A stretch of DNA of 64,000 nucleotides from the NCBI RefSeq assembly GCF_007676705.1, contig NZ_VEBF01000003.1:310001-374000 (forward strand). The letters run 5' to 3'. Numbering within the stretch: the stretch's first letter is position 1; each line of letters opens with the position of its first letter. A model generated the notes under the pieces. That model saw nothing but the letters and a program-made list of their open reading frames with translations, did not search any database and was not told where the DNA came from. The DNA comes from Paenibacillus xylanexedens (GTDB lineage Bacteria > Bacillota > Bacilli > Paenibacillales > Paenibacillaceae). Position numbers and translations under genes: made by a program. Positions 1 through 9,569 of the stretch are shown here, piece by piece.

Positions 1-3
1 AAC

Positions 4-1959
4 ATGCTTGAGTATGCCACTCCACCGGCATCCGATCTATTATCCGACCTGGGAAGACGAATTATTGGCGCAGAAGACGCCGATACGTTGAGGGAAAATG
101 CCAATCTGAACGGAGACTCCTTCAGCGGCAAGATGAGCAGGCTCGGTTCGGAGACCGCCAAGTGGCATGCTCTGCGTCATGTGCTGCCGGAAGAGCTTGC
201 TCAAGCCGTTGAGAACGGGGATCTGTACGTGCACGATCTGGATCAGTATGCACTCGGAACGACCAACTGCATCTTTATCCCGTTTGACCGTCTTCTGGCT
301 GCAGGTTTCAATACAGGTAACGGATCGGTTCGCACACCTCAGACCATCATGTCTGCCATGGCCTTGATTGCGATCATCTTCCAGTCCCAGCAGAACAGTC
401 AATACGGTGGTGTGTCAGCCAATAAAATCGACTGGGATCTGGCTCCCTATGTACAGCGATCGTTCCGCAAACATTACCGCAAAGGGCAACGGCTCTTTGG
501 TGAAAATGTCCTGATCGGGGATGAACAGCTTCATCTGGATAGCATCGAAGCGAAGAATCAGTGCCCGCAGGCGTATGCCTTCGCCTATGAAGAGACTGAA
601 CTGGAGACAGGACAAGCTGCTGAATCGCTGATTCATAACCTGAATACGATGAGCAGTCGTGCAGGTGGTCAGATTCCGTTCACTTCACTGAACTATGGAT
701 TATGTACATCAGCGGAAGGTCGGTTGGTATCACGCTCGTTGCTGGAAGCAACGATCCGAGGTCTGGGTAACGGGGAGACTCCCGTGTTCCCTCAACATAT
801 TTTCCAGTGCAAACAGGGGATCAATCAGGCTGAAGGCGAGCCGAACTATGACTTGTTCCGTCTCGCAGTCACCTGTTCATCCCGGCGGATGTATCCCAAC
901 TTTGTCAATGTGGATGCCTCCTTCAATCTGCCCTTCTATCATCCGGAAGATCCGGATACGATCATCGCCACGATGGGATGCCGTACACGTACACTGGCTG
1001 ACCGGTTTGGACGCAATCGTCAGAGTGGCAAGGGTAACCTGTCCTTCAACACCATTAACCTGGTTAAGCTCGGCATCCGGTTTGGTATCTGCCAAGGCAG
1101 CAGAGCCGTTGCGGATCGGGCAGGATTCTACACCGCACTGGAATCCGTGATGCATAATGCTGCTAACGGTCTGTTACATCGCTACCGAATCCAGACCGCG
1201 CAACCTGCCAAGGCATCCGATTTCATGATGCGGGAGGGTGTATGGGAAGGTGGAGAGCAGCTCGCTCCCAATGAACCCGTTGCAGATCTGCTGAAACACG
1301 GCACGTTATCCCTTGGTTTTATCGGTCTCGCTGAATGTATGACAGCTCTCTATGGGCGTCATCACGGGCAGGACACTCATGTACATCGTGAAGCGCTGAA
1401 CATTATTCGGACCATGCGAGATTTCTGTGATCGGATGAGCGAGCAGCATAACTTGAACATCACCCTGTTTGCCACGCCTGCTGAAGGGTTGTCCGGCAAA
1501 TTCACGAAGATCGACAGAGAGCGTTATGGCCTCATTCCTGGAGTTAATGATCGGGAGTATTATACGAATTCATTCCATATCCCGGTCTATCATACCCTTC
1601 CAGCTTATCGGAAGATTGAACTGGAGGCCCCGTTCCATACGTTATGTAATGCGGGTGCAATCTCCTATGTGGAGCTTGACGGGAACGTTCGAGCCAACAC
1701 CGCAGCTTTCCTGCGGATCGTGCAATATGCCCTGGCACAGGATATCGGATATTTCTCTATTAATCACCCGATCGATCGCTGCCCTGCATGTGGTTATGAA
1801 GGGGTCATCGGGGATGTATGCCCAGGCTGCGAAGCTCACGAGAACCATGTGCATTTCCAGCGTTTACGCCGCGTAACGGGTTATCTGACTGGAGATTACA
1901 AAGTACGCTTCAATGCTGCAAAGCAGGCCGAAGTGCGGGATCGGGTGAAGCACCGGTGA
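4..1959 (+). CDS. nrdD: Anaerobic ribonucleoside-triphosphate reductase, probably 5'-partial
   Basis: Class III ribonucleotide reductase that makes dNTPs without oxygen through a glycyl radical. The 651 visible residues carry the family's ENANLNGDS and DLYVHDLDQY blocks early, a C-terminal zinc ribbon (CPAC at about 593-596, CPGC at about 606-609) and the radical loop RVTGYL with the radical glycine near residue 626. E. coli NrdD is about 712 residues and starts with an ATP-cone, which is not seen here. Only three bases precede the first ATG and no ribosome binding site can be seen, so the true start may lie outside the window. The stop overlaps the nrdG start, so the two genes are one operon. 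Family assignment is secure; the start is not. Confidence 0.95.
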   Translation: MLEYATPPASDLLSDLGRRIIGAEDADTLRENANLNGDSFSGKMSRLGSETAKWHALRHVLPEELAQAVENGDLYVHDLDQYALGTTNCIFIPFDRLLAAGFNTGNGSVRTPQTIMSAMALIAIIFQSQQNSQYGGVSANKIDWDLAPYVQRSFRKHYRKGQRLFGENVLIGDEQLHLDSIEAKNQCPQAYAFAYEETELETGQAAESLIHNLNTMSSRAGGQIPFTSLNYGLCTSAEGRLVSRSLLEATIRGLGNGETPVFPQHIFQCKQGINQAEGEPNYDLFRLAVTCSSRRMYPNFVNVDASFNLPFYHPEDPDTIIATMGCRTRTLADRFGRNRQSGKGNLSFNTINLVKLGIRFGICQGSRAVADRAGFYTALESVMHNAANGLLHRYRIQTAQPAKASDFMMREGVWEGGEQLAPNEPVADLLKHGTLSLGFIGLAECMTALYGRHHGQDTHVHREALNIIRTMRDFCDRMSEQHNLNITLFATPAEGLSGKFTKIDRERYGLIPGVNDREYYTNSFHIPVYHTLPAYRKIELEAPFHTLCNAGAISYVELDGNVRANTAAFLRIVQYALAQDIGYFSINHPIDRCPACGYEGVIGDVCPGCEAHENHVHFQRLRRVTGYLTGDYKVRFNAAKQAEVRDRVKHR

Positions 1960-2465
1960 ATCTGTATGGTTACATCCCGGAATCGGTGAATGAAGGGACA
2001 GGCCTACGCGCCGTGTTATTCATCAGCGGATGTCATCACGCCTGTCCAGGCTGCTTCAGTCCGGATTCATGGAGCTTTCGAGCAGGTGAGCCCTTTACAG
2101 AGGAGCGGCAGCAGCAGATTCTGCATGATGTGACGAACCATCCCCTGCTGGATGGCGTTACGTTGTGTGGTGGTGATCCCTTTTTCTCGGCAGCAGAATG
2201 TACGTCCTGGGTTCAGCAGCTTCGCGCTGCACGTCCTGATCTGACAGTGTGGGCTTACACGGGATTCGAATATGAAGAGCTGATCACCGACCCTGTGAGA
2301 GCGGAGCTTGCCCGGTTATGCGACGTCATTATCGACGGGCGATATGTTGAAGCTGAACGTGATGTCTCCCTGCCCTTCCGCGGCAGCCGGAATCAACGTT
2401 TGATTGATGTCAGTGCAACACTAGCCACTCAAAAGGTCGTCACGATACAGCTCAGTATGTTGTAG
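1956..2465 (+). CDS. nrdG: Anaerobic ribonucleotide reductase activating protein
   Basis: Radical SAM activase (169 aa) that installs the glycyl radical on NrdD using S-adenosylmethionine and a 4Fe-4S cluster. The cluster motif C-x3-C-x2-C is C26, C30, C33 (GCHHACPGCF), followed by the glycine-rich TLCGGDPF block. I chose the GTG at 1956, which overlaps the nrdD stop as GTGA; the open frame runs further upstream inside nrdD, but the residues there are unlike the family. Translational coupling to nrdD is likely. A strong terminator follows directly. Confidence 0.93.
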   Translation: MNLYGYIPESVNEGTGLRAVLFISGCHHACPGCFSPDSWSFRAGEPFTEERQQQILHDVTNHPLLDGVTLCGGDPFFSAAECTSWVQQLRAARPDLTVWAYTGFEYEELITDPVRAELARLCDVIIDGRYVEAERDVSLPFRGSRNQRLIDVSATLATQKVVTIQLSML

Positions 2466-2496
2466 GCACGAGTCCCCAAGGACTCGTGTCTTTTTG
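2466..2496 (+). terminator. Intrinsic terminator of nrdDG
   Basis: Inverted repeat GCACGAGTCC / GGACTCGTGT with a CCAA loop followed by a run of T, starting one base after the nrdG stop. Confidence 0.85.
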
Positions 2497-2649
2497 ACGT
2501 AGAGTCGCCTATTTCAAAGAAATAGGTTGTATCCATTCTCTCTACTTTCTTCTCTATTGCATGATGGTATATTATATAGGTAGTTATTAATTTAGCTTTT
2601 TAAAATTTAACCGTTTACATAAGGTAGCCAGGGAGGATTAACCTTTTAT

Positions 2650-3489
2650 ATGGATATTGTTCAAGCATTAATTACATGTATGCCTTTCTTTCGAGACACC
2701 ATCCGTCAGGATGTAACCCTGTCCATTATTGATCATGAGAAATTCCTCTATTTCTCAGCAGGGGAATCGTTAAAACAACTGAATTATCAACCCGGAGATC
2801 CTCTGTTGGATGGAAATCGAAATTTTGCAGATCTGAACGGCGGTACAGTAAAAAGATTCGATCACTACCCTAAAGATTTATTCGGCATTCCTTTTGACGT
2901 GGCTTTCATTCCTATTAAAAATGAACAAGGTGAAGTCATCGCCCTGTTTAACCTGCTCTACAGTATGGATGATCAGGATCAACTGCAACAACTCATGGAT
3001 GCTACCGAAAATCTGACTAACCAGTTAATTGACAGTGTACAGCACGTTGCCGCGCACTCCGAAGAACTCAGTGCCACAACCGAAGAGATCCGGAACAACT
3101 CCAAACAAGCCGTACAGAAATCAGGAAATGTAACTCAAGTTGCCAGCTTCATTCGAGAAATCTCCGAACAAACCAATCTGCTCGGCTTGAATGCAGCTAT
3201 AGAAGCTGCTCGTGTAGGGGAAGCAGGTGCAGGTTTCGGCGTTGTTGCCAAAGAAATTCGCAAACTGTCTGTCGATACCAAGGAAGCGACGGCCCGTATT
3301 GAGGACTCTCTTCTCTCGGTCCGGCAATCCATTCAGGGCATGGAGAATGAACTTGGTGAGATCACTGCGAGCTCTCAAGAGCAGGCTGAGCTTGTGAACA
3401 ATTTCATGAGCACGATCGAGCAATTGAATGAAACCAACAAGCAATTGAAGCAATTTGTGCAAAAAATGATTTCGTTTGATGGAAAATAA
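2650..3489 (+). CDS. Soluble methyl-accepting chemotaxis-type receptor
   Basis: A 279-residue chemoreceptor without signal peptide or membrane segment, so cytoplasmic. Residues about 1-115 form a small sensor-like domain ([20 protein letters not shown]), then a coiled-coil signalling region with the CheA/CheW-contact hairpin [20 protein letters not shown]. The signalling arm is much shorter than in transmembrane receptors. B. subtilis YfmS is a soluble receptor of about the same length. A GGGAGG site lies 13 bases before the ATG. It stands alone between the nrdDG terminator and a convergent glycosidase gene. Ligand unknown. Confidence 0.85.
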   Translation: MDIVQALITCMPFFRDTIRQDVTLSIIDHEKFLYFSAGESLKQLNYQPGDPLLDGNRNFADLNGGTVKRFDHYPKDLFGIPFDVAFIPIKNEQGEVIALFNLLYSMDDQDQLQQLMDATENLTNQLIDSVQHVAAHSEELSATTEEIRNNSKQAVQKSGNVTQVASFIREISEQTNLLGLNAAIEAARVGEAGAGFGVVAKEIRKLSVDTKEATARIEDSLLSVRQSIQGMENELGEITASSQEQAELVNNFMSTIEQLNETNKQLKQFVQKMISFDGK

Positions 3490-3578
3490 AGATACGTTTA
3501 ATGGAAAACAAAAATGCGTTTAATGGGAAATAAAAAATGTGTAAGATGGCATAAAAAAATACGTTTCATAACAAACAA
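3473..3578 (+). repeat. Degenerate tandem repeat of about 22 bp over the chemoreceptor stop codon
   Basis: Four and a half head-to-tail units start at 3473, 3495, 3517, 3540 and 3562, each close to CGTTTAATGGAAAATAAAAATG. The first holds the last codons and stop of the chemoreceptor gene; the rest are downstream. The unit length is not a multiple of three, so copies do not extend the reading frame. Confidence 0.6.
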
Positions 3579-3582
3579 CAAA

Positions 3583-3614
3583 CTAAAGCCTCCGAATGTA
3601 TTCGGAGGCTTTAG
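3583..3614 (-). terminator. Terminator between chemoreceptor and GH3 gene
   Basis: Perfect 14-bp stem CTAAAGCCTCCGAA / TTCGGAGGCTTTAG with a TGTA loop; on the minus strand a T-rich stretch follows. It lies 15 bases past the end of the GH3 gene and could work in both directions. Confidence 0.8.
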
Positions 3615-3629
3615 CATTAGCTATATAAT

Positions 3630-6452
3630 TTAACGAATCTCGAAGTGACTGATGCGTACGCCTGCGGACAGCACCATGTATACATCCTGCGTACCTACTG
3701 CACCCGTAAGTTCGGCCTTCACGGTAGACCACTGTTGGGCTTCGCCCTGTGCCAGTTCCACACGTCCTGCGAGCGTACCCTCCGGAGAGCCGAGTCGCAC
3801 TTCCAACACAGCGCCTGCTTGTTCCGCGGATACACGAGCTTCCAGTGCGGTTGCACCAACACCCAGATCTGCATCGTTGAATGCAATCCATCCTTGCTCT
3901 CCAACTACACGAACAGCACTTCCGCCCTCTTTACTCTCATCCAGGTCAACACCCAGATAAGCGTCATAATTCTCAGCACGAGTTGCAATACTCAGATTAC
4001 GAGCAGGGATTGTCTCTCCTTCTACTGTCAGGTCTGCAACCAGCTGAACATCAGAGGATGACTTGGCAACCATGATGGAATATATTCCACTTTCCACGAC
4101 ATACCGATCACGAGTCACATCCCAGATGGCCAGTTCCTGCACAGGCAAGGTGAAGCTGACTTTCGCTGTAGCTTCGGCTTCGATATGAAGACGACGGAAT
4201 CCTTTTAACGTTTTGAGTGGACGTTTCACCCGGGATTTGCCTGCACGAACGTACAATTGTACAACCTCGTCACTGGCAATTGAACCGGTATTGGTTACAT
4301 CTACAGTTACCGTAACGTTGTCCTCTGTACCCACTTGAACTGGGCTAAGTTCCAAATTGCTATATTTAAACGTAGCATACGTCAGACCATGTCCAAACGG
4401 ATACAATACATTGCCTTCAAAATATTGATACGTCCGACCGGATTGAATGATATCGTAATCCTTGATGTCCGTCAGTTGATCTGCTGATTGCACCCACGTC
4501 ATATTCAGACGGCCTGCTGGCGCATAGTCGCCATAGAGTACGTCAGCTACTGCGTTGCCCAGTTCCTGTCCTGCGTGTGAAGTATATAATACAGCCGGGA
4601 TGTTCTCCTGAACCCAATTGGATGTGAACGGATAACTTCCCACGATGACCACAACCGTATTCGGGTTCGCGGCATAGACCGCCTCAACCAAACGTTGCTG
4701 AGATTCGGCCAGATCCAGACTTGGACGGTCAATCTCTTCTTTACCATTCACAAGCGGATTGTTACCAACAAAGACAATTGCCGTTTCCGCAGCCTTGGCA
4801 GCTGCTACCGCTTCCTCAAGTCCATTCACAATGATATCCTGCTTGAATGTCTCTGTGGCACCGAAGGTTTTCAGATCTTCGGACACCGCGAATGCATCGT
4901 TTCCACCATTAGGTGCAGTCACCGTTTTGCCATTCCATGTGGTCAGACCTACACTGCCATCCTCTTGTGGCAACAGGTGGAATACTTCCTTCACGAACCA
5001 ACCATACACTTCATCTGCAGATGCTGTAACGGTCTCTTCATCTGTTGTCAGATATTTGCCGTTGCTTTCGGCTTGCAAGGTATAACTTCCGAAGCCCCAA
5101 TCGGACACCATAAACGTCTCCGCTTCTCCTGAAGCAATAACAGGTGATTTCTCACCTTCCGCCAGTCCAATCTTCTTCCCATTGGCTACGGAAGTTAACG
5201 TAATGCGATCATTGCCATCCTTGAAAGCCACCTTGTCGCTGCCTACTTTGCCACGGATCGCTTCAAGCGGGGATACGTTATACGGCATGGTGCCTGCATA
5301 CCAGTCCCGATAGACCGTTCCACCCAGTTGGCCAATCACAGCCACTTTACCTGCTTTTGTTTTGTCCAGCGGGAGTGTGCCTTTGTCATTCTTCAGTAAT
5401 ACCACTTGTTCTCTCGCGGCTCTGAGAGACAATTCTTTCGCTTTCTCCGTCATCATGGACTCTTCACCAATAGCTGCGTAAGGATTGCCCTCTTCAGGAT
5501 CAAACTCACCCAGACGGAAACGCACACGGAACGTATTGAACAACGCCTTGTCGATATCATCCATCGTGAGTGTACCTTGTGCCAATCCTTCACGTAGCGC
5601 CTGCTTGGACAGATCAGCATCATCCGTGATGCTATCAATTCCGGCCTTCACAGATTCTACGGTACCCGGTGTGTGGGAATCATAGTATTTATGATCGTTC
5701 TTGATACCCATCACATCACCTGCGTCGCTGACAACGAAGCCATCCATGCCCCATTCGCCTTTGACAATCTCGTTCACAAATGGATGCAACAATGCTGGCG
5801 TACCGTTAATGGAGTTGTACGCAGTCATCATGGACTGTGCACCGCCTTCCTTAAACGGCTTCTCGAACGCTTTCAGATAATATTCACGCATATTGCGCGG
5901 ATCAATGCTGGACGAACCGCTTCCGCGATCCACTTCGTTATTGTTGGCGAGGAAATGCTTCAAGGTAGCGACCGCTTTGTAATACTTCGGATGGTCGCCC
6001 TGAATTCCTTTGACCAATGCTGTCGTCAGCTCGGCTGTCAGTTCCGGATCTTCACCATAAGCCTCTTCATTCCGTCCCCAGCGCGGGTCACGTTCCATAT
6101 CCACTGTAGGCGCCCACAGCGTAAGACCGTTTACTGCCGGGTTGCGTTTGTAAAATACACGTGCCTCGTCTCCAAGCACGGAACCAATCTCCTTCATCAG
6201 ATCCGCATCCCATGTGCAGGCTAGCCCCACCGGTTGTGGGAAAGATGTTGCTTCTCCAAGCCAGGCCAGACCGTGTGCTGCTTCAGTACCATGTTTGTAT
6301 GCAGGTACACCCAAACGTTCTACTGCCGGCTGATATTGCAGCATGGATTCAATTTTTTCATCTTCAGTCAAGCGGGATACAAGGTCCTTCACCCGGGTGT
6401 CTAACTCTAGTGCTGTATCTTGAAACGGATATTTCGTTTGGTTGGTCGTCAT
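3630..6452 (-). CDS. GH3 beta-glycosidase (beta-glucosidase/xylosidase type) with extra binding domains
   Basis: A 940-residue intracellular glycoside hydrolase family 3 enzyme. The GH3 barrel covers about 1-330, with the KHF block (165-167) and nucleophile Asp243 in VVSDAGD. The second GH3 domain (about 360-680) is interrupted by a roughly 130-residue insert resembling a beta-trefoil or fascin-like fold (SYTLQAESNGKYLTT). Then come a fibronectin-III-like domain (about 700-800; VVQLYVRAGKSRVKRPLKTL) and a C-terminal beta-sandwich resembling CBM6. No signal peptide, so it probably acts on imported oligosaccharides. AAAGGAG precedes the ATG. Beta-glucosidase, xylosidase and N-acetylglucosaminidase cannot be told apart by reading. 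Confidence 0.88.
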   Translation of the reverse strand: MTTNQTKYPFQDTALELDTRVKDLVSRLTEDEKIESMLQYQPAVERLGVPAYKHGTEAAHGLAWLGEATSFPQPVGLACTWDADLMKEIGSVLGDEARVFYKRNPAVNGLTLWAPTVDMERDPRWGRNEEAYGEDPELTAELTTALVKGIQGDHPKYYKAVATLKHFLANNNEVDRGSGSSSIDPRNMREYYLKAFEKPFKEGGAQSMMTAYNSINGTPALLHPFVNEIVKGEWGMDGFVVSDAGDVMGIKNDHKYYDSHTPGTVESVKAGIDSITDDADLSKQALREGLAQGTLTMDDIDKALFNTFRVRFRLGEFDPEEGNPYAAIGEESMMTEKAKELSLRAAREQVVLLKNDKGTLPLDKTKAGKVAVIGQLGGTVYRDWYAGTMPYNVSPLEAIRGKVGSDKVAFKDGNDRITLTSVANGKKIGLAEGEKSPVIASGEAETFMVSDWGFGSYTLQAESNGKYLTTDEETVTASADEVYGWFVKEVFHLLPQEDGSVGLTTWNGKTVTAPNGGNDAFAVSEDLKTFGATETFKQDIIVNGLEEAVAAAKAAETAIVFVGNNPLVNGKEEIDRPSLDLAESQQRLVEAVYAANPNTVVVIVGSYPFTSNWVQENIPAVLYTSHAGQELGNAVADVLYGDYAPAGRLNMTWVQSADQLTDIKDYDIIQSGRTYQYFEGNVLYPFGHGLTYATFKYSNLELSPVQVGTEDNVTVTVDVTNTGSIASDEVVQLYVRAGKSRVKRPLKTLKGFRRLHIEAEATAKVSFTLPVQELAIWDVTRDRYVVESGIYSIMVAKSSSDVQLVADLTVEGETIPARNLSIATRAENYDAYLGVDLDESKEGGSAVRVVGEQGWIAFNDADLGVGATALEARVSAEQAGAVLEVRLGSPEGTLAGRVELAQGEAQQWSTVKAELTGAVGTQDVYMVLSAGVRISHFEIR

Positions 6453-6820
6453 ATGGAATCTCCTTTGGTGATCGGTAGTTGGTTAAAATGATAGCGAATA
6501 CATGTCCTAGTAAAAAACGTGTACAATTGCGGCTGTATTCTTTCTTCCAATGGGTGAACTAATCCTTTTATAATAAGCGTTTATAGCTGTGTAACCTCTA
6601 TTTTATCCCCATACCTAAAACGGTTTCGATAACCTTATCATATAGCATGTTTAACAAAAAAAACAGAGGTGCATCACAGGAAATTGTGAACATCCCCCTG
6701 CAAAATCTGAATCGTATCGTTTTTTTCTGGAACAGTCTGGCAATCATGAATAAGAGTATGACGACTTGCGCTGAACAACATCCCATTCGATAGATTGAAG
6801 ATAATCAAGGAGGAAGCAAA
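6453..6820. other. Divergent intergenic region, no gene seen
   Basis: This spacer separates two divergent genes and must hold both promoters. The only open frame (minus strand, 6598-6786) lacks a ribosome binding site and resembles no family I know. I see no convincing operator. Confidence 0.5.
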
Positions 6821-8365
6821 ATGAGCGACAACCAGCAGCCCAAGACGGGTCTGCCCCCGGTCCCGGAATCACTGTGGCGTGCTACGCATGAATTCGATAG
6901 CTATCCGAAACTGACAGAAGATATTACCGCTGATGTGGCCATTATCGGTGCAGGTATTGCCGGCATTACTACAGCCTATTTGCTGGCACAGACAGGTATG
7001 CGTGTGGTCGTGCTGGAGGCTGGAAAAGTACTGGATGGTACGACCGGCCATACCACGGCCAAGGTATCTGCACAACATGGTGTCATATTTGATGAAATTA
7101 TGCATCATTTCGGACAAGAACAGGCTCGAATGTACTATGAAGGCAATGCCGATGCCGCAAAGTGGATGCGTAATCTGGTAAAGGAAAAACAGATTGATTG
7201 CCAGTGGGCAGAGGAAGATGCCTACGTCTACATTCAATCAGAGGAAAACATTAAAAAACTGGAAATCGAGCTGACCGCCTATGGTAAACTCAATATTCCT
7301 GGGGAGTGGGTCGATCCCCTCCCCATTCCGGTTCCCGCAAGAGCAGGCATTCGCATGCCGGGTCAGGCACGATATGATCCGCTTGCCTATCTTCACTACT
7401 TGCTCGATTCAGCCGTAAAACACGGGGTACAGATCTACGAGCATACGACAGTTACCGATGTAGAGGAAGACGCATCTCTGCATGTACGAACCTATGGCGA
7501 TGGCCCATCTGTAACAGCAGAACATGTTGTCGTGGCTTCTCATTTCCCAGTCTATGATCCCGGATTTTATTTCACGCGGTTACATGCGGAACGATCCTAC
7601 GCCGTATTAGTTGAACCGGAGAAACCCTATGCCGGCGGCATGTACATCTCGGACGATAAACCGTCCCGTTCTTTGCGTACTGTCTTACATGACGGAAAAG
7701 AACATATCCTCTTTGGAGGCGAAAATCACAAAACCGGACAAGGCATCTGCACCTTCGGTCATTATGAACGCCTGGAGCAGTTCGCAGCGGAGACATTTGG
7801 TATTCGCAACATTCCATATCGCTGGTCTGCTCAGGATCTAATCTCCATTGACAAGGTGCCCTACATCGGACCGATTACCGGAAGACATGAACGTGTCTAT
7901 GTCGCGACTGGATTTGCCAAATGGGGTATGACAACGGGTACCATGGCTGGTCACATTCTCGCAGATCGCATCACCGGACGTGACAATCCGCATGCTGAAG
8001 TATTTGATCCAGCAAGATTCAAGGCAGATCCTGGCATGAAGAACTTTATTGTGGAGAACGCCAATGTAGCCAAGGAATTAATCTCTGGTAAAGTAGGCAT
8101 TGTTCACAAAAATGTTAGCGATATTGGTGAAGACGAAGGAGCTGTCGTTCGACATAATGGCAAACGGGCTGGCGCCTACAAGGACACCAGTGGCAAGCTG
8201 TTTCTGGTGGATACCACCTGCACCCATCTAGGGTGCGAAGTCGAATGGAACGAGGGTGAGCGTTCATGGGATTGCCCATGCCATGGTTCCCGCTACAATT
8301 ATGCAGGCCATGTCATTGAGGGCCCTGCTGTGGAAGACCTTAAAGTTCTGGACGCTCAGGGTTAA
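6821..8365 (+). CDS. FAD-dependent oxidoreductase with C-terminal Rieske domain (YhfW-like)
   Basis: A 514-residue fusion. The N-terminal dinucleotide-binding fold has GAGIAG and an acidic strand end (about 38-68) and belongs to the D-amino-acid-oxidase-like FAD family. The last 75 residues are a Rieske 2Fe-2S domain with ligands C467, H469, C485 and H488 and the disulfide pair C472/C487. Same architecture as B. subtilis YhfW. AAGGAGG precedes the ATG. Substrate and electron partner are unknown; it is cytoplasmic (no signal sequence) and monocistronic, with a terminator close behind. Confidence 0.88.
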   Translation: MSDNQQPKTGLPPVPESLWRATHEFDSYPKLTEDITADVAIIGAGIAGITTAYLLAQTGMRVVVLEAGKVLDGTTGHTTAKVSAQHGVIFDEIMHHFGQEQARMYYEGNADAAKWMRNLVKEKQIDCQWAEEDAYVYIQSEENIKKLEIELTAYGKLNIPGEWVDPLPIPVPARAGIRMPGQARYDPLAYLHYLLDSAVKHGVQIYEHTTVTDVEEDASLHVRTYGDGPSVTAEHVVVASHFPVYDPGFYFTRLHAERSYAVLVEPEKPYAGGMYISDDKPSRSLRTVLHDGKEHILFGGENHKTGQGICTFGHYERLEQFAAETFGIRNIPYRWSAQDLISIDKVPYIGPITGRHERVYVATGFAKWGMTTGTMAGHILADRITGRDNPHAEVFDPARFKADPGMKNFIVENANVAKELISGKVGIVHKNVSDIGEDEGAVVRHNGKRAGAYKDTSGKLFLVDTTCTHLGCEVEWNEGERSWDCPCHGSRYNYAGHVIEGPAVEDLKVLDAQG

Positions 8366-8410
8366 CCGGAATTAATCTGTAAACCACTGATACAAAAATT
8401 CATCTCACAG

Positions 8411-8457
8411 ACCGGATCGGAATCCGCCTCCAGACGGAAGTAACCGATCCGGTTTTT
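8411..8457 (+). terminator. Intrinsic terminator
   Basis: ACCGGATCGG pairs with CCGATCCGGT, an inner hairpin sits in the loop, and TTTTT follows. It ends the Rieske-oxidoreductase transcript. Confidence 0.8.
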
Positions 8458-8562
8458 GCGTATGCTGAATTATAGCTAAACAAACCGTATCGGCTGTGCA
8501 TCAACATCAAACGAATAGATACGGGATAAATCGTGACATGGAACTATTTTAAAATCACTACC

Positions 8563-8591
8563 TTGCATTAAACAGTACTGAATGCTATGAT
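8563..8591 (+). promoter_or_regulatory. Sigma-A-type promoter of the padR operon
   Basis: TTGCAT, a 17-base spacer and TATGAT, about 62 bases before the padR-like start codon. The spacer contains the palindrome CAGTACTG, a possible autoregulatory site. Confidence 0.6.
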
Positions 8592-8653
8592 GAATCCACT
8601 ACTACTGAACAATACACACTAGCGATAAATGAAGCTACTAAGGAGGAACCTGT

Positions 8654-8983
8654 GTGAATGTGAACATCCAGTTCAAAAAAGGAGTATTGGAGCTGTGCGT
8701 CCTGGTATTAATTAACCGCCAGGATCGGTATGGCTACGAACTGGCTCAGGCGGTCTCCAAACATATTGAAGTTGCTGAAGGTGCACTGTATCCCTTGCTT
8801 CGACGGCTTGTAAATGACGGGTACTGCACCACCTATCTGCAAGAATCAACGGAAGGACCGCCGCGCAAGTATTACCGACTGTCCGATACAGGTCGCGACT
8901 ACATGACGGCACTGACGACAGAATGGAATGAATTTGTGCGCAATGTCGCAAATCTGATTGAGGAAGGAACCCCTAATGAATAG
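8654..8983 (+). CDS. PadR-family transcriptional regulator
   Basis: A 109-residue winged-helix repressor of the short PadR type. The N-terminal DNA-binding region is recognisable (GVLELCVLVLINRQDRYGYE, then EGALYPLLRRLVNDGYC) with the wing GPPRKYYRLSDTGRDYM. GTG start with AAGGAGG upstream. The downstream gene starts inside its last codons, giving a three-gene operon padR-DUF1700-DUF4097. Such regulators usually repress their own operon and respond to envelope or phenolic stress; the inducer here is unknown. Confidence 0.9.
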   Translation: MNVNIQFKKGVLELCVLVLINRQDRYGYELAQAVSKHIEVAEGALYPLLRRLVNDGYCTTYLQESTEGPPRKYYRLSDTGRDYMTALTTEWNEFVRNVANLIEEGTPNE

Positions 8984-9569
8984 ACAACAATTTATGAAAG
9001 CCATGGAAGTCCATCTACGGCCGATGGACCCATTCGAACGGGCTGAGTTGCTCGCCGACTATGATCAACATTTCGAGCTCGGATTAAGAGAAGGTCGACT
9101 GGAAGAGGAGATCGCTCGGGAACTCGGACAGCCGGAAGAAATCGCCAAGGAAGCACTCGGTGATCGGTATGACATCCATACACCGGGTTCAGATGCGTTC
9201 TATGCACCGACGTATCAAGAAATGCGGTCGCCCAGAAACAGCACCAGAGCCACTCGCAACTTTTTCACAGCCGTAGGCCTGTTGTTTCTTAATCTGATCC
9301 TTGGTATACCTCTTGGTCTCATTATGTGGTCCGTATGGCTTATCATTGCCAGCCTGTCCTTGCTGGTATTGGCTCCTGTGGCAGCGGTTGTGGATTTCGT
9401 GTTCCTGAGCCAACTCGATAAAGCAGAGATCTTCGTTGCGATTGGCGCATTCGGTGTCGGCATTTTGTTTGCCATCGCATCCAAGTATGTTTTTAAAGCC
9501 TTCAAAATCGTCACTCTTCAATACATTAGATGGAATAAAAACATGATGAAAGGAGATGTCTCCGCATGA
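8976..9569 (+). CDS. DUF1700 membrane protein
   Basis: A 197-residue protein. Residues 1-70 are acidic and helical, typical of DUF1700 (FMKAMEVHLRPMDPFERAEL, then ELGQPEEIAKEAL). Three or four membrane segments follow, and the tail is basic. I chose ATG 8976, with GAGGAAGG upstream and an 8-base overlap with padR; an in-frame TTG at 8958 is less likely. Members of this family sit between PadR regulators and DUF4097 proteins and are thought to act in envelope stress signalling. The function is not established. Confidence 0.85.
   Translation: MNRQQFMKAMEVHLRPMDPFERAELLADYDQHFELGLREGRLEEEIARELGQPEEIAKEALGDRYDIHTPGSDAFYAPTYQEMRSPRNSTRATRNFFTAVGLLFLNLILGIPLGLIMWSVWLIIASLSLLVLAPVAAVVDFVFLSQLDKAEIFVAIGAFGVGILFAIASKYVFKAFKIVTLQYIRWNKNMMKGDVSA

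Noticed and set aside
1818-1955. Upstream extension of the nrdG frame
   Set aside because: The residues lie inside nrdD in another frame and do not resemble NrdG; the GTG at 1956 overlapping the nrdD stop is the natural start.
6598-6786. Minus-strand open frame of 62 codons between the GH3 and Rieske genes
   Set aside because: No ribosome binding site, no family features and in a divergent promoter region.
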